From the NCBI RefSeq assembly GCF_002258215.1, contig NZ_NEFY01000002.1, positions 186,001-250,000 on the forward strand: a DNA stretch of 64,000 nucleotides, written 5' to 3'. Positions 27,445-35,521 of this stretch are shown here, one piece after another. Position 1 is the stretch's first letter; each line of letters begins with the position of its first letter. A model generated the notes under the pieces. That model was not told where the DNA came from, did no database searches, and saw nothing but the letters and a program-made list of their open reading frames with translations. Source of the stretch: Marinobacter vinifirmus. Lineage in GTDB: Bacteria; Pseudomonadota; Gammaproteobacteria; Pseudomonadales; Oleiphilaceae. Made by a program: the position numbers and the translations under genes.

Positions 27445-28436
27445 ACCATGCTCTCCATAAGGGTACGCAGACGAGTTGGCGTGGTCGCCTTGCCGCCCAG
27501 ATCATTAAAGAAAAAATCGAAATACTGCCGGAAGCTCGCCAGGAACTGCTCCAGCTGCTGTTCATCCTGAACGTAGGTGGTGTTGCCGGGCACGACACTC
27601 GGGCTGTGAAAACTCCAGGTGAAGGTTCGCACCCCTTGGCGGTAAAGGGCTTTGGTCAGTTTCACGTGTTCATCCGGCGTAAAGCCTTCAGGTGACAGCA
27701 TCAGGCGGTCGACCGCACCGGCCCGGGAAAGAATGCCCGGCGCCTTGAAGCGGATCATTCGGGTTGCCAGCTCATACAGCGGCACGGCGGCGGGTCTGGC
27801 CCAGCCGATAAACCCACCGGTACAGGGAATTTCCAGCAGCGGTTGTCCTGCCGGCCCGAACCAGAACGGCCGCGCATCGAAGCGGCGATAGTCCGGGCCG
27901 CCATCTGCGCGGGAATCCAGCGGCGGGCATACGGAAAGATCGATACTGAATCCCAGATCCCGAAGAATCTGCCCGGTGTTGGGGCCGAAACCGTATCGCC
28001 CCGCCTTGTAGGCTACGGGCGCTACGCCCAGGTTCTGGCGAATGGTTTCCTTCAGAACCGTCAGCTTTTCCCGTTCCAGGGGTTCCGGCAGGTTACCCGG
28101 GTAGGTATTCGGCCGCGTAAGTTCCTCTGTCTGGGGCGGGTTCACCCAGGGGTGCAGATGGGCGCCAATCTCACACAGGCCCTGCTCCGCATAGTCCCGC
28201 AGTTTCCGATAACCCTGAACTTTGCTGGCGATGGGATAATCGATCACGTAGCAGGGCTGAATGCCGTAGTCGTTGAAAATATCCTGCACCCGGTCGATAC
28301 AGTCCATGGCAGTGACCCGGTCTTCAAATGCATCCGGCTCGGCCTTCCAGTCGAACTCTTCCTCGGTATCGATCACCACCAGCAATTGCGGCGGCGTTTC
28401 CTTTGCAAGTTCGATGTAGCGTTTGTTGTCGAACAT
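27441..28436 (-). CDS. Polysaccharide deacetylase family protein (WalW-like)
   Basis: 331 residues from the ATG at 28436, which has the Shine-Dalgarno GAAGGGA; a longer frame starts with TTG at 28463 and is less likely. Motifs: I-D-T-E-E-E-F-D-W (metal-site T/D region near residue 20), E-I-G-A-H-L-H-P-W (the H-x-H pair of the NodB fold) and K-A-G-R-Y-G-F-G. The protein is cytoplasmic by sequence (no signal peptide), unlike the deacetylase at 34590. A role in N- or O-deacetylation of the sugar intermediate is inferred. Neighbouring carbamoyltransferase and acyltransferase genes suggest a heavily decorated repeat unit. Confidence 0.82.
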   Translation of the reverse strand: MFDNKRYIELAKETPPQLLVVIDTEEEFDWKAEPDAFEDRVTAMDCIDRVQDIFNDYGIQPCYVIDYPIASKVQGYRKLRDYAEQGLCEIGAHLHPWVNPPQTEELTRPNTYPGNLPEPLEREKLTVLKETIRQNLGVAPVAYKAGRYGFGPNTGQILRDLGFSIDLSVCPPLDSRADGGPDYRRFDARPFWFGPAGQPLLEIPCTGGFIGWARPAAVPLYELATRMIRFKAPGILSRAGAVDRLMLSPEGFTPDEHVKLTKALYRQGVRTFTWSFHSPSVVPGNTTYVQDEQQLEQFLASFRQYFDFFFNDLGGKATTPTRLRTLMESMV

Positions 28437-28459
28437 GATTCCCTTCTGTCCGTGGTGGT

Positions 28460-29806
28460 TCAACGTGTTGACGTCAGGCTGAAATCTTTGGCGATAAACA
28501 GTCGGACGGCATACTGTTCCTGGTCAGCATTTTCCGCTTTGCGCCGGACCCAGCTTTGTCGCAGCTGCAACCCCATTCGCACGTCTTCCGCCAGCCGGCG
28601 GCTAACGCCAAGAATCAACTGATGCCTCTGCTCGTCAATACGCCCGGTTTCAATTCCGGAATCCGCCTGCCAGCTGTAGGAGGCCGTCAGCTGGTGCAGG
28701 TTTGTGATATCCACGCCTAGATTCAGGGCCGCGCCGTAGTTGTAAGTGGTTGCGCCCGAAAGCTCGGATTCCAGCCGCTCGACCTGAGCGGTGGCCCCCA
28801 AGCTGCACACATCACAGAGTTTGCTAGTGTTATGGGAAACCAAAACCGCATCACTCACCACCAGTTCCCGGAGCTCTATGGTGTCTGGCAGAAAGGCAAA
28901 CTGAGGCGGAAGGTTCAAGGACAGATCCGTTGTACTGTCTGATAACCGCCGGTTGTACTCCACGGAGGTGGTGGATTCCGGGCCTGCCCAGGTTCGGGTC
29001 AGGAAACCAGTCATGGCGTCACTTTCCTGGGTTGACTGCCCCGGGTAGTCGGCTTCAGACCAGCTCTTACCCGCGCCGATGCTGAAAAAACCGTTCTCAA
29101 GGTACAGGCTGTAATTCAGCTCTGCGTTGTCGATGGTGGTATCAACACCCGCATCATCAGCCCAACTACGACGGGCACTCAGGCCCGCCGTAGATCGCTC
29201 GGTCAACCGGCGCGAGAAATCGGCGCTGACCGTCTGGGACTCGGAATCATTGAGGTCGCCACTGCCGTAGCTTTTTCCCGCTTGGCCAGCCAGTCTCAGG
29301 GAAGACACTTCGCCGGGCTGGAAAGTAAGCCCGGCCCCGCCGGTCAGGGTATTCCGGGTATCGTAGTCGCCGGCGTTCAACAGGAAACCGGTGTTGTTAC
29401 GGACAGACTGGATGCTGTGGCCAAGATTGAAATCCAGGGGGTTGGCAGACGTTGCGTAGTCGTAGCGGGCCGCACCGTTTACCGAGCTGGAATCGGTCTG
29501 GTCTCCGGACGGCAGATCTCTGCTGGTAGACAGGCTGCCACCGTAATTCAACGATAAATGATTGGCACCACTTCTCAGAGCGCCCCCCACCTGGCCGGAC
29601 ACACCCGCCCCGGGCTTGGTGTTGTTGCGTCGGCCATCGGCGGTATCCATTCGGGTATGCACGGCTTCGCCATAGGCCGAGGCCGAACCGGACACACTCT
29701 CTATCGTGTCCGACAATGACTGGGCCACCACCGGGGCACTTAGAACCACCGCTGCGCATGACAGCGGGGCAACTAACAATCTGAACCTTTCTTCCCTGAG
29801 CTTCAT
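28460..29806 (-). CDS. Exopolysaccharide outer-membrane beta-barrel, PEP-CTERM system-associated (TIGR03016 type)
   Basis: 448 residues from the ATG at 29806, preceded by GGAGTGA and directly starting a signal peptide (cleavage after A-P-V-V-A-Q). A longer frame overlapping the CpsD-like gene is unlikely. The mature part is a series of alternating amphipathic strands (L-S-L-N-Y-G-G-S-L, A-R-Y-D-Y-A-T, F-S-I-G-A-G-K-S-W, H-Q-L-T-A-S-Y-S-W-Q), i.e. a beta-barrel. Two Cys residues (C-D-V-C, about residue 328) may form a loop disulphide. This matches the barrel of exosortase loci, probably the outer-membrane exit for the polymer, complementing the small Wza-like lipoprotein. Confidence 0.82.
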   Translation of the reverse strand: MKLREERFRLLVAPLSCAAVVLSAPVVAQSLSDTIESVSGSASAYGEAVHTRMDTADGRRNNTKPGAGVSGQVGGALRSGANHLSLNYGGSLSTSRDLPSGDQTDSSSVNGAARYDYATSANPLDFNLGHSIQSVRNNTGFLLNAGDYDTRNTLTGGAGLTFQPGEVSSLRLAGQAGKSYGSGDLNDSESQTVSADFSRRLTERSTAGLSARRSWADDAGVDTTIDNAELNYSLYLENGFFSIGAGKSWSEADYPGQSTQESDAMTGFLTRTWAGPESTTSVEYNRRLSDSTTDLSLNLPPQFAFLPDTIELRELVVSDAVLVSHNTSKLCDVCSLGATAQVERLESELSGATTYNYGAALNLGVDITNLHQLTASYSWQADSGIETGRIDEQRHQLILGVSRRLAEDVRMGLQLRQSWVRRKAENADQEQYAVRLFIAKDFSLTSTR

Positions 29807-29810
29807 GGCT

Positions 29811-30686
29811 TCACTCCTGGAAAACCAGACCGGCGAATTTCTGCGGATCAACCGCATCCACGCATTCCGCAGCTGTTTCTGCTGTCACATCGCCAAAAGG
29901 CACGCCAAACACGATCTGGTCGGCAAACCGCTCCAGAATGCGGGCCTCGGTACTGCGCCGGATAGGCGGCGTGTTAAGGACAATGCAGCGGTCCGGGTAA
30001 CGGTGCTTGAGCTCTTGCATCAGGTCACGCATACGCGCCGCTGCGAACAGCTCCACTGCATGGGACACCCGGGTACCTGCCGGTACTACCGTTAACCGGT
30101 CTACACCGCTGGGGTACAGAATGGACTTGATATCCACCTTTGCATCCGCCACGTAATCCGTCACACCACTGCCCATTTTCGATGAGACCAATGCCGGCAG
30201 TGCATTGTCGTGAGGATCGCAGTCCACCAACAGAGCAGAGGTGTGGGCGTCCATGGCAAACGCTGACGCCAGGTTGTAGGCGGTCAGCACCGAGCCGGAA
30301 TCATTGCCAAGGCTGCTGTACATCACAGTAAAGCCCTTGTCGCCAGCCCGGTTTCTGAGCTGGATACGCAGCTCCCGGTAGGCATCCATCACCCGCTTGT
30401 CGGGCATGCCCGGATAGATGATTTTCTTTTCCCGGAGCTGCTGCTGGGTCCAGGGTTTGGGATTGGCAATCATCCCCAGTGACAAGGCAGGGTCGTAAAC
30501 CGTTGGGCGGTGGTCTGCTGCGTCTGTAACAATGGGGCCCAGGTCCGGAATCCGGCGCTGGGTGCCGGCAAACGGCCTCTCCTTCCGGAATTGCTCTTCG
30601 GAACGGGCCTCCCCGGGTTGAGCCTTATGCTGGCGCCGCTCTTCCTGGCTTTTCAACAGCGCTTTGTAGAGTTTGTTGTCGTCCAT
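29811..30686 (-). CDS. CpsD/CapB-like ATPase of the tyrosine-autokinase family, P-loop degenerate
   Basis: 291 residues from the ATG at 30686 (TGATG overlap with the GumC-like gene). The fold is clear: a conserved K-x-x-x-x-x-Y-R-E-L-R-I-Q-L-R entry, L-L-V-D-C-D-P-H (Walker A'), I-V-L-N-T-P-P-I (Walker B) and V-V-P-A-G-T. But the Walker A loop reads S-S-L-G-N-D-S-G-S-V-L-T-A instead of the family's P-G-E-G-K-T/S, so the phosphate-binding Lys and the adjacent Ser/Thr pattern are missing. The C-terminus (G-L-V-F-Q-E) also lacks a Tyr cluster. It is probably the GumC partner that controls chain length, but as a non-catalytic or ATP-binding-only form. Kinase activity should not be assumed. Confidence 0.82.
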   Translation of the reverse strand: MDDNKLYKALLKSQEERRQHKAQPGEARSEEQFRKERPFAGTQRRIPDLGPIVTDAADHRPTVYDPALSLGMIANPKPWTQQQLREKKIIYPGMPDKRVMDAYRELRIQLRNRAGDKGFTVMYSSLGNDSGSVLTAYNLASAFAMDAHTSALLVDCDPHDNALPALVSSKMGSGVTDYVADAKVDIKSILYPSGVDRLTVVPAGTRVSHAVELFAAARMRDLMQELKHRYPDRCIVLNTPPIRRSTEARILERFADQIVFGVPFGDVTAETAAECVDAVDPQKFAGLVFQE

Positions 30687-32257
30687 CAAGCGCCCCCACT
30701 GCCAAGCAGCTCGCTGACTTTACGCACCAGCTGTTCCGGCGTTACGCCCATTACACTGAATAGCAAAAACGCAAGGTAGCCGGCCATAAAGATCCCCAGA
30801 ATAAACAGCAGACCAATCACATCTTTGCGAAGCAAACGGTCTTTCCATGAACTGCTGTAGTGTGGAATGGTAGCCAGCACCGGTATCGCAGGCGGCAGCG
30901 CCAACTGGAGTGTCCGGGGCGAGCGTACCCGCTGATCGAACATCACCAGCATCACCAGCAAGCCAAGTACCGTTGCACTGCCCAGGAATGGCCCGGCAAT
31001 CCCAACCTGATAGAGTTGCAGGCCATCCCAGGACACTGGATAGGATGCGGGCTCCTGGATCTTGTAGCTGACCCCCTCTCCCTGTACGTCCAGGGTCATG
31101 GTCAACCTTGCCTTCTCACGGCGCTGCAACATATCTTCATAGACTTCCCGGGTAACGTCGTAATCCCGGGTCAGTTCACTCAGTTCGGCCTGGTTCGCCG
31201 CAACCCTTTCACCACGCTGGAAGGCTTCATCCAGCAGGGCCTGCAAAGATGTCAGCCGGTTTTTCTGCCCCGCCAGCCGTGTAGTGCTTTCAGCCAGCTG
31301 CAACTTCAGGCTTTCGTATACCGGGTTTTCCATTACTTCGGTCAGGGCACCTTCCCGCTCCTGGGCGGGCTGGGTGGCTATCTGGCGCTGAAGGTCTTCA
31401 ATCTGCCCAAGGACCGAGACTACATCCGGGTGCTTCTCGTGATATTGCAGCAGCAGGCTGTCCCGCTCCTGCCGCAACGCTGCCAGCCGTCGCTCTGCTG
31501 AGGATTGACCGGCATTGAGCGTAATGCGTCGTACCGGCTGCTCTTCGGCCAGCTGGGCACGAGTCAGTTCCACCTGGGATTCGGTCTGTTCAATCTCCAG
31601 TTTCAGGGTTTCGATATCACCGCGCAGGCGCTCGATCCGAGCCGTGACATTGCCCTCGGTTCCATCCTGGTTACGAACCCGGAACTCCTTCAGCCGCTGC
31701 TCGGCTTCTTCGAGCTGGCGCTGGTAGGCCTTCACCTGTGAATCAATAAACTCGAACGCGCCCTGGCTTTCTGAACGCTTCTTGCGCGCCGTGCGTTCAA
31801 GGAAACGGTTCAGTACTGCACTCAGCACCTGGAACGACTGGTCCGGCTCCCCGCTGCTGTAGGTCAGCTCCAGAAAACTCCGGTTGGTTACCCTGAGATT
31901 CACCTGCTTGCGCAACGTTGCAATCGCGGCATTGCGCTGCTGGTCCGGCTCCATGCCGGTGATCAGGCCGGTGTCTGCCGCCACCTGTTCCAGGAAAGTC
32001 CGGCTCTGGATCAGCTCCCGGGCCTCGTTGATACGGTCCAGTTGCGATACTTCCGCCTGGCCCCGCAAAAGCGGCTGCAGCACACTGCTCTGGTCGGCAT
32101 AGAGCACGGCATGGGAGGTATAGGTTTTAGGTGTCACAAAGGCCACGGCCAACACGCCGGCCGTCACCAGCATAAAGATCACCGCCGCCATAACCCGCTT
32201 GCGGTACAGCTCCAGCTTTACCGCACGCAGCGTATCAAGAAGGAGCTGGAGATCCAT
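30686..32257 (-). CDS. Chain-length determinant (GumC/Wzc-N type polysaccharide co-polymerase)
   Basis: 523 residues. Wzz-type layout: N-terminal membrane span (~21-43), a large periplasmic part with coiled coil (residues ~165-385, many E-x-x-L-K-E and Q-x-x-L heptads), a conserved E-P-A-S-Y-P-V-S-W segment before the second span (~415-440), and a further C-terminal span (~470-495). It should set polymer length and connect the polymerase with the outer-membrane exporter. The cytoplasmic kinase-like partner is the separate next gene. Its ATG coincides with the end of the export lipoprotein gene (one-base overlap). Confidence 0.88.
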   Translation of the reverse strand: MDLQLLLDTLRAVKLELYRKRVMAAVIFMLVTAGVLAVAFVTPKTYTSHAVLYADQSSVLQPLLRGQAEVSQLDRINEARELIQSRTFLEQVAADTGLITGMEPDQQRNAAIATLRKQVNLRVTNRSFLELTYSSGEPDQSFQVLSAVLNRFLERTARKKRSESQGAFEFIDSQVKAYQRQLEEAEQRLKEFRVRNQDGTEGNVTARIERLRGDIETLKLEIEQTESQVELTRAQLAEEQPVRRITLNAGQSSAERRLAALRQERDSLLLQYHEKHPDVVSVLGQIEDLQRQIATQPAQEREGALTEVMENPVYESLKLQLAESTTRLAGQKNRLTSLQALLDEAFQRGERVAANQAELSELTRDYDVTREVYEDMLQRREKARLTMTLDVQGEGVSYKIQEPASYPVSWDGLQLYQVGIAGPFLGSATVLGLLVMLVMFDQRVRSPRTLQLALPPAIPVLATIPHYSSSWKDRLLRKDVIGLLFILGIFMAGYLAFLLFSVMGVTPEQLVRKVSELLGSGGA

Positions 32258-32895
32258 CAGAGTTCACCGCGGAACAGCTGCTTTCTGGGAACGCTGATCA
32301 CATCCCCTGGCTGCAGGGCGTGATTGGCACTCATATCGCCATCTTTCAGCATGGCGCCCAGGTCCAGGCTGTAGCTCTGGTACTGGCCGTCAATCATGCG
32401 GGTCAGCGTTGCCCGGCCATCGGCGGCGAAGTCTGTCAGCCCACCCGCCAGCAGAACCAGGTCAAGCACGGTCATGCCCGGCTGGAACGCCACCGACTGG
32501 GGCGACATCACTTGCCCGGTAATACGAATGCGGTTGCGGAATTCCTTGCTCACCGGATTGGTCACCATCACGGTCACTTCCGGTGTGCGGATGTAGTCTG
32601 CCAGGCCCAGGGTAATTTCTGAGGCCAGCTCTTCCGGCCGCTTACCCTCGGCCTTTACGTCTCCCATGAGAGGCAACGAGATATAGCCATCGGGGCGCAC
32701 CGTAATGGACTGCCCGAGCTCAGGGTTACGCCACACATGCACGGTTACGGTATCGCCAACGCCGATTTCGTAGGCTTCCGGCTCCAGCTCCGAAGCTGGT
32801 GGCATGGTTTCCGAGGGTGGCAAAGCCGAGCAGGCGGCCAGCATCACCGCAAACAGGGCCAGTACTCCGTTTCTGATTACAACCAAGGCATTCAT
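32257..32895 (-). CDS. Polysaccharide export lipoprotein (Wza-like, PEP-CTERM type)
   Basis: 212 residues. Signal peptide with lipobox M-L-A-A-C (Cys about 22). Residues ~40-120 form the Poly_export domain (Y-E-I-G-V-G-D-T-V-T-V-H-V-W, V-R-P-D-G-Y-I-S-L-P-L-M-G-D-V). Residues ~125-205 form an SLBB-type domain (I-T-G-Q-V, G-M-T-V-L-D-L-V-L-L-A-G-G-L, L-Q-P-G-D-V-I-S-V-P). It lacks the C-terminal amphipathic helix of Wza, consistent with a separate outer-membrane barrel (28460-29806) providing the exit. Located 36 bases after the priming transferase. Confidence 0.9.
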   Translation of the reverse strand: MNALVVIRNGVLALFAVMLAACSALPPSETMPPASELEPEAYEIGVGDTVTVHVWRNPELGQSITVRPDGYISLPLMGDVKAEGKRPEELASEITLGLADYIRTPEVTVMVTNPVSKEFRNRIRITGQVMSPQSVAFQPGMTVLDLVLLAGGLTDFAADGRATLTRMIDGQYQSYSLDLGAMLKDGDMSANHALQPGDVISVPRKQLFRGEL

Positions 32896-32931
32896 GTAGA
32901 ACCTCCCGTTCCCTTTTTTATTGCGGCTGTG

Positions 32932-34332
32932 TCAGCGCACACCTTTTCCAAGCAGTACTACTTCTGCCGTCTGGATCATAATCAGGAAATCCATCAGCAG
33001 GCTGCGGTTTTTCGAGTAATACAGGTCGTATTCCAGCTTCCCCCTGGCATCCTCTACCGAGGCCCCATAAGGATATTTAAGTTGAGCCCACCCCATCAGG
33101 CCAGGCCGAACATAGTGACGGGTGTCGTAATACGGGATCTTTTCCCGCAACTCCGAGACAAACTCGGGGCGCTCGGGCCGCGGGCCGACAATGCTCATAT
33201 CGCCGCGAATCACGTTGTAAATCTGTGGCAGTTCATCAAGCCGGGTGTTGCGGATGAATGCGCCAACCCGGGTAACCCGGCTGTCGTTGGCGGAAGCCCA
33301 CTGGGCCTTACCATCTTTTTCGGCGTCCTGGCGCATACTGCGGAACTTGAAAATGCGGAACTCCCGGCCCAGCAGGCCGACCCGGGTCTGGCTGTAGATA
33401 ATGGGGCGACCGGTTTCCAGCAGGATCGCGATGGCGGTAAATACCATGAACGGCAGGGTGATAATCAGCAGGAATAATCCAAGGGTGAGATCCACAATCC
33501 GCTTGGTCCATTGCTGGCGCCGTGACGCCTGAAAACCCTCGGAGAAAACAATCCAGGACGGGTGCACCAGGTCCAGCTTGACCTTTTTCAGCTCCCGCTC
33601 GTAAAAATCGATCCCGTTGGTGACCGCAACACCCCGCAATTTGCATTCCATCAGCTCCGGAACCGGTAACCAGCCGCCTTCAGCTTTCCGACGCTCTTGC
33701 TGCAGCACGACAATTTCCGAGATACGGTTTTGCCGGCAATACTGGTAGAAATCTGCGGGCGCGGTAATCAAGCGGTCAGCCGAAACCACGGGAGAGGCGG
33801 AATCCGAGACGCACCCAAGGATACGAACGCCCAGCGCCCGCATGTTGCGGTCGTATTCCGCCAGCATCCAGGCTGCGTAGTCTCCGGAACCAAAGATAAC
33901 AACACGGCGCACGAGCTTTTCAGAATCCACCAGCGCCGAGAAGCTGCGGCGAAGCATGATCACGGCAAAGGAACACAAGAGGATGGCCCAGAACAGATTG
34001 GTGCTGCCCGGGTCGAGGTCCGGAAGGAAGGCATAGACAAGCATCAGGCCGATGCCGCCCAGGAAACAGTAGGCAACGAGGGTGCGGAAATACAGCTGGG
34101 CGACGGTTTCCTGGACAATACCGGTGTAGCCACCCATGGCCAGGGTGCCCAGGCTCAGAATGCCGGCAAACAGTACTGACGAGTACACATCCTCAGGCGC
34201 AGCCTGACCTCCCGCGAACGGGTAGGCTACCGCCAGCACCACGAATATGCCAAGCAGAACTGCAAATTCAAGCACCGCCAATACCAGGTACGGTATTTGG
34301 AGGTAATGTTTTCGGAAACGTATATAGGACAC
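32932..34332 (-). CDS. Priming sugar transferase (polyprenyl glycosylphosphotransferase, PEP-CTERM locus type)
   Basis: 466 residues. Four to five N-terminal membrane spans (residues ~10-130), a CoA-binding-like middle domain (V-V-I-F-G-S-G-D-Y-A-A-W), then a further span and the catalytic domain with K-R-I-V-D-L-T-L-G, K-F-R-S-M-R, R-N-T-R-L-D-E-L-P-Q-I-Y-N-V, G-D-M-S-I-V-G-P-R-P-E-R-P-E-F and Y-V-R-P-G-L-M-G-W-A-Q. It moves the first sugar phosphate onto undecaprenyl phosphate, starting repeat-unit synthesis. It is the first gene of the long leftward operon, with a sigma-54 promoter candidate upstream. Confidence 0.93.
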   Translation of the reverse strand: MSYIRFRKHYLQIPYLVLAVLEFAVLLGIFVVLAVAYPFAGGQAAPEDVYSSVLFAGILSLGTLAMGGYTGIVQETVAQLYFRTLVAYCFLGGIGLMLVYAFLPDLDPGSTNLFWAILLCSFAVIMLRRSFSALVDSEKLVRRVVIFGSGDYAAWMLAEYDRNMRALGVRILGCVSDSASPVVSADRLITAPADFYQYCRQNRISEIVVLQQERRKAEGGWLPVPELMECKLRGVAVTNGIDFYERELKKVKLDLVHPSWIVFSEGFQASRRQQWTKRIVDLTLGLFLLIITLPFMVFTAIAILLETGRPIIYSQTRVGLLGREFRIFKFRSMRQDAEKDGKAQWASANDSRVTRVGAFIRNTRLDELPQIYNVIRGDMSIVGPRPERPEFVSELREKIPYYDTRHYVRPGLMGWAQLKYPYGASVEDARGKLEYDLYYSKNRSLLMDFLIMIQTAEVVLLGKGVR

Positions 34333-34436
34333 GTTAAACTTCCTTGTCGGCTGCCGGAAACTGCCAACGACAACGCAACCTGTTTACAGCATCGCCATCG
34401 CGAAACTGTTCCCTTTTTGTACAATTTTCATTCTGC

Positions 34437-34452
34437 GCCTGGCTCCTGCCAA
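34437..34452 (-). promoter_or_regulatory. Candidate sigma-54 promoter of the leftward exopolysaccharide operon
   Basis: On the minus strand the sequence is TTGGCAGG-AGCC-AGGC. The -24 box is good and the invariant GG and GC are exactly 10 bases apart. The -12 box (AGGC instead of TTGC) is weak. The predicted start near 34426 leaves a ~94-base leader before the priming transferase. Less certain than the promoters of the two PEP-CTERM genes. Confidence 0.45.
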
Positions 34453-34464
34453 GCTCAAGCCGAT

Positions 34465-34491
34465 TGTATCTTTTTGTAACATCTTTTTACA
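34465..34491. promoter_or_regulatory. Two overlapping TGT-N11-ACA dyads (candidate activator sites)
   Basis: Copy A is at 34465-34481 and copy B (TGTAACATCTTTTTACA) at 34475-34491, in the divergent region between the priming transferase and the deacetylase. Copy B shares the T-T-T-A-C-A right half with the sites at 2458 and 36608. A common activator could serve both directions. For the leftward promoter the centres lie close (about -47 and -57). Confidence 0.4.
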
Positions 34492-34589
34492 TTGTTTTAA
34501 CTTTTGTCTTTAATATTTATCAGGGATTGATTGTTTTCAAGCCAGCTGTAGGTGAAAATCGGTGCAAGCCATACAGGGAAGGAACTCCT

Positions 34590-35501
34590 ATGCCAGACCG
34601 GATGCCGTCTGACCAGCCGCTACACGCCATGAGCATAGATGTGGAAGATTATTTCCACGTGGCAGCGCTATCCGGTGTAATAAAACCGGAACAGTGGCCA
34701 ACCTTGCCTTCCCGTGTGGAACAGAACACCCGCAAGCTTCTTGATCTGTTTGAACGGCACCAAGTCAAGGCAACGTTCTTTGTGCTGGGCTGGGTGGCGG
34801 AACACTACCCGGAACTGGTTCGGGAGATTGATCGCGCAGGCCATGAGATTGCTTCCCACGGCTACAGTCACCAGCTGATTTACCGGCAATCTCCGGAAAC
34901 CTTCCTGCAGGAAACCCGGCGTTCCAAAGCCCTTCTTGAAGACCTTACCGGCAAAGCGGTGCAAGGCTACCGGGCCGCCAGCTATTCCATCACCAAGGAT
35001 TCGCTGTGGGCCCTCGACATCCTTGCTGAATGCGGTTTTCGCTGGGACTCCAGCATCTTTCCGGTCAGGCATGATAACTACGGTATCCCCGGCTCACCCC
35101 GAGCGCCCTACACCATTCGCACGGAAAACGGGGCTTTGTTACAGGAATTTCCGCTAACCACGGCTCGGGTACTCGGCTTACCGGTTCCGGCAGCGGGTGG
35201 CGGCTATTTCCGCCAGTTCCCATACCCGCTGTTCCGCTATCTGTTCAACAACGCCTCCGGCAACGGCCATCGCCCCCAGATGTTCTATCTCCATCCCTGG
35301 GAGGTCGACCCGGAGCAACCCAGGTTTAATAACGCCAGCTGGTTTTCCCGGTTCCGCCACTACACCAATCTGGACAAGTGCGAGCAGCGGCTGGAGCAAC
35401 TGCTGAAGGATTTCCGCTTCAGCACCGTCAGCGAGAGCTTCCGCGCCTACAGCCCGGAGCGGCAAACCCTCAGCACCCGGCAGATTCTCGGCATAGCCTG
35501 A
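34590..35501 (+). CDS. XrtA-associated polysaccharide deacetylase (TIGR03006 type)
   Basis: 303 residues from the ATG at 34590 (AAGGAA five bases upstream); a longer frame reaches back into the intergenic region without a ribosome-binding site. NodB fold: M-S-I-D-V-E-D-Y-F-H (D-D-like motif 1), A-T-F-F-V-L-G-W, E-I-A-S-H-G-Y-S-H (H-x3-H metal site), G-Y-R-A-A-S-Y-S-I and the later Y-L-H-P-W-E-V-D. The length and the Y-F-H-V-A motif match the deacetylase subfamily tied to exosortase A. No signal peptide. Likely removes acetyl groups from the polymer precursor. Co-oriented with the ATPase gene 20 bases downstream. Confidence 0.9.
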   Translation: MPDRMPSDQPLHAMSIDVEDYFHVAALSGVIKPEQWPTLPSRVEQNTRKLLDLFERHQVKATFFVLGWVAEHYPELVREIDRAGHEIASHGYSHQLIYRQSPETFLQETRRSKALLEDLTGKAVQGYRAASYSITKDSLWALDILAECGFRWDSSIFPVRHDNYGIPGSPRAPYTIRTENGALLQEFPLTTARVLGLPVPAAGGGYFRQFPYPLFRYLFNNASGNGHRPQMFYLHPWEVDPEQPRFNNASWFSRFRHYTNLDKCEQRLEQLLKDFRFSTVSESFRAYSPERQTLSTRQILGIA

Positions 35502-35521
35502 GTATTCCACAGGAATTGACT

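Noticed and set aside
34551..34565. Rightward sigma-54 promoter ahead of the XrtA-associated deacetylase.
   Set aside because: The GG and GC are 11 bases apart instead of 10 and the -24 box is poor.
34541..34589. Riboswitch in the deacetylase leader.
   Set aside because: The text GGTGAAAATCGGTGCAAGCC recalls cobalamin-type elements, but no conserved B12 box or stems could be built.
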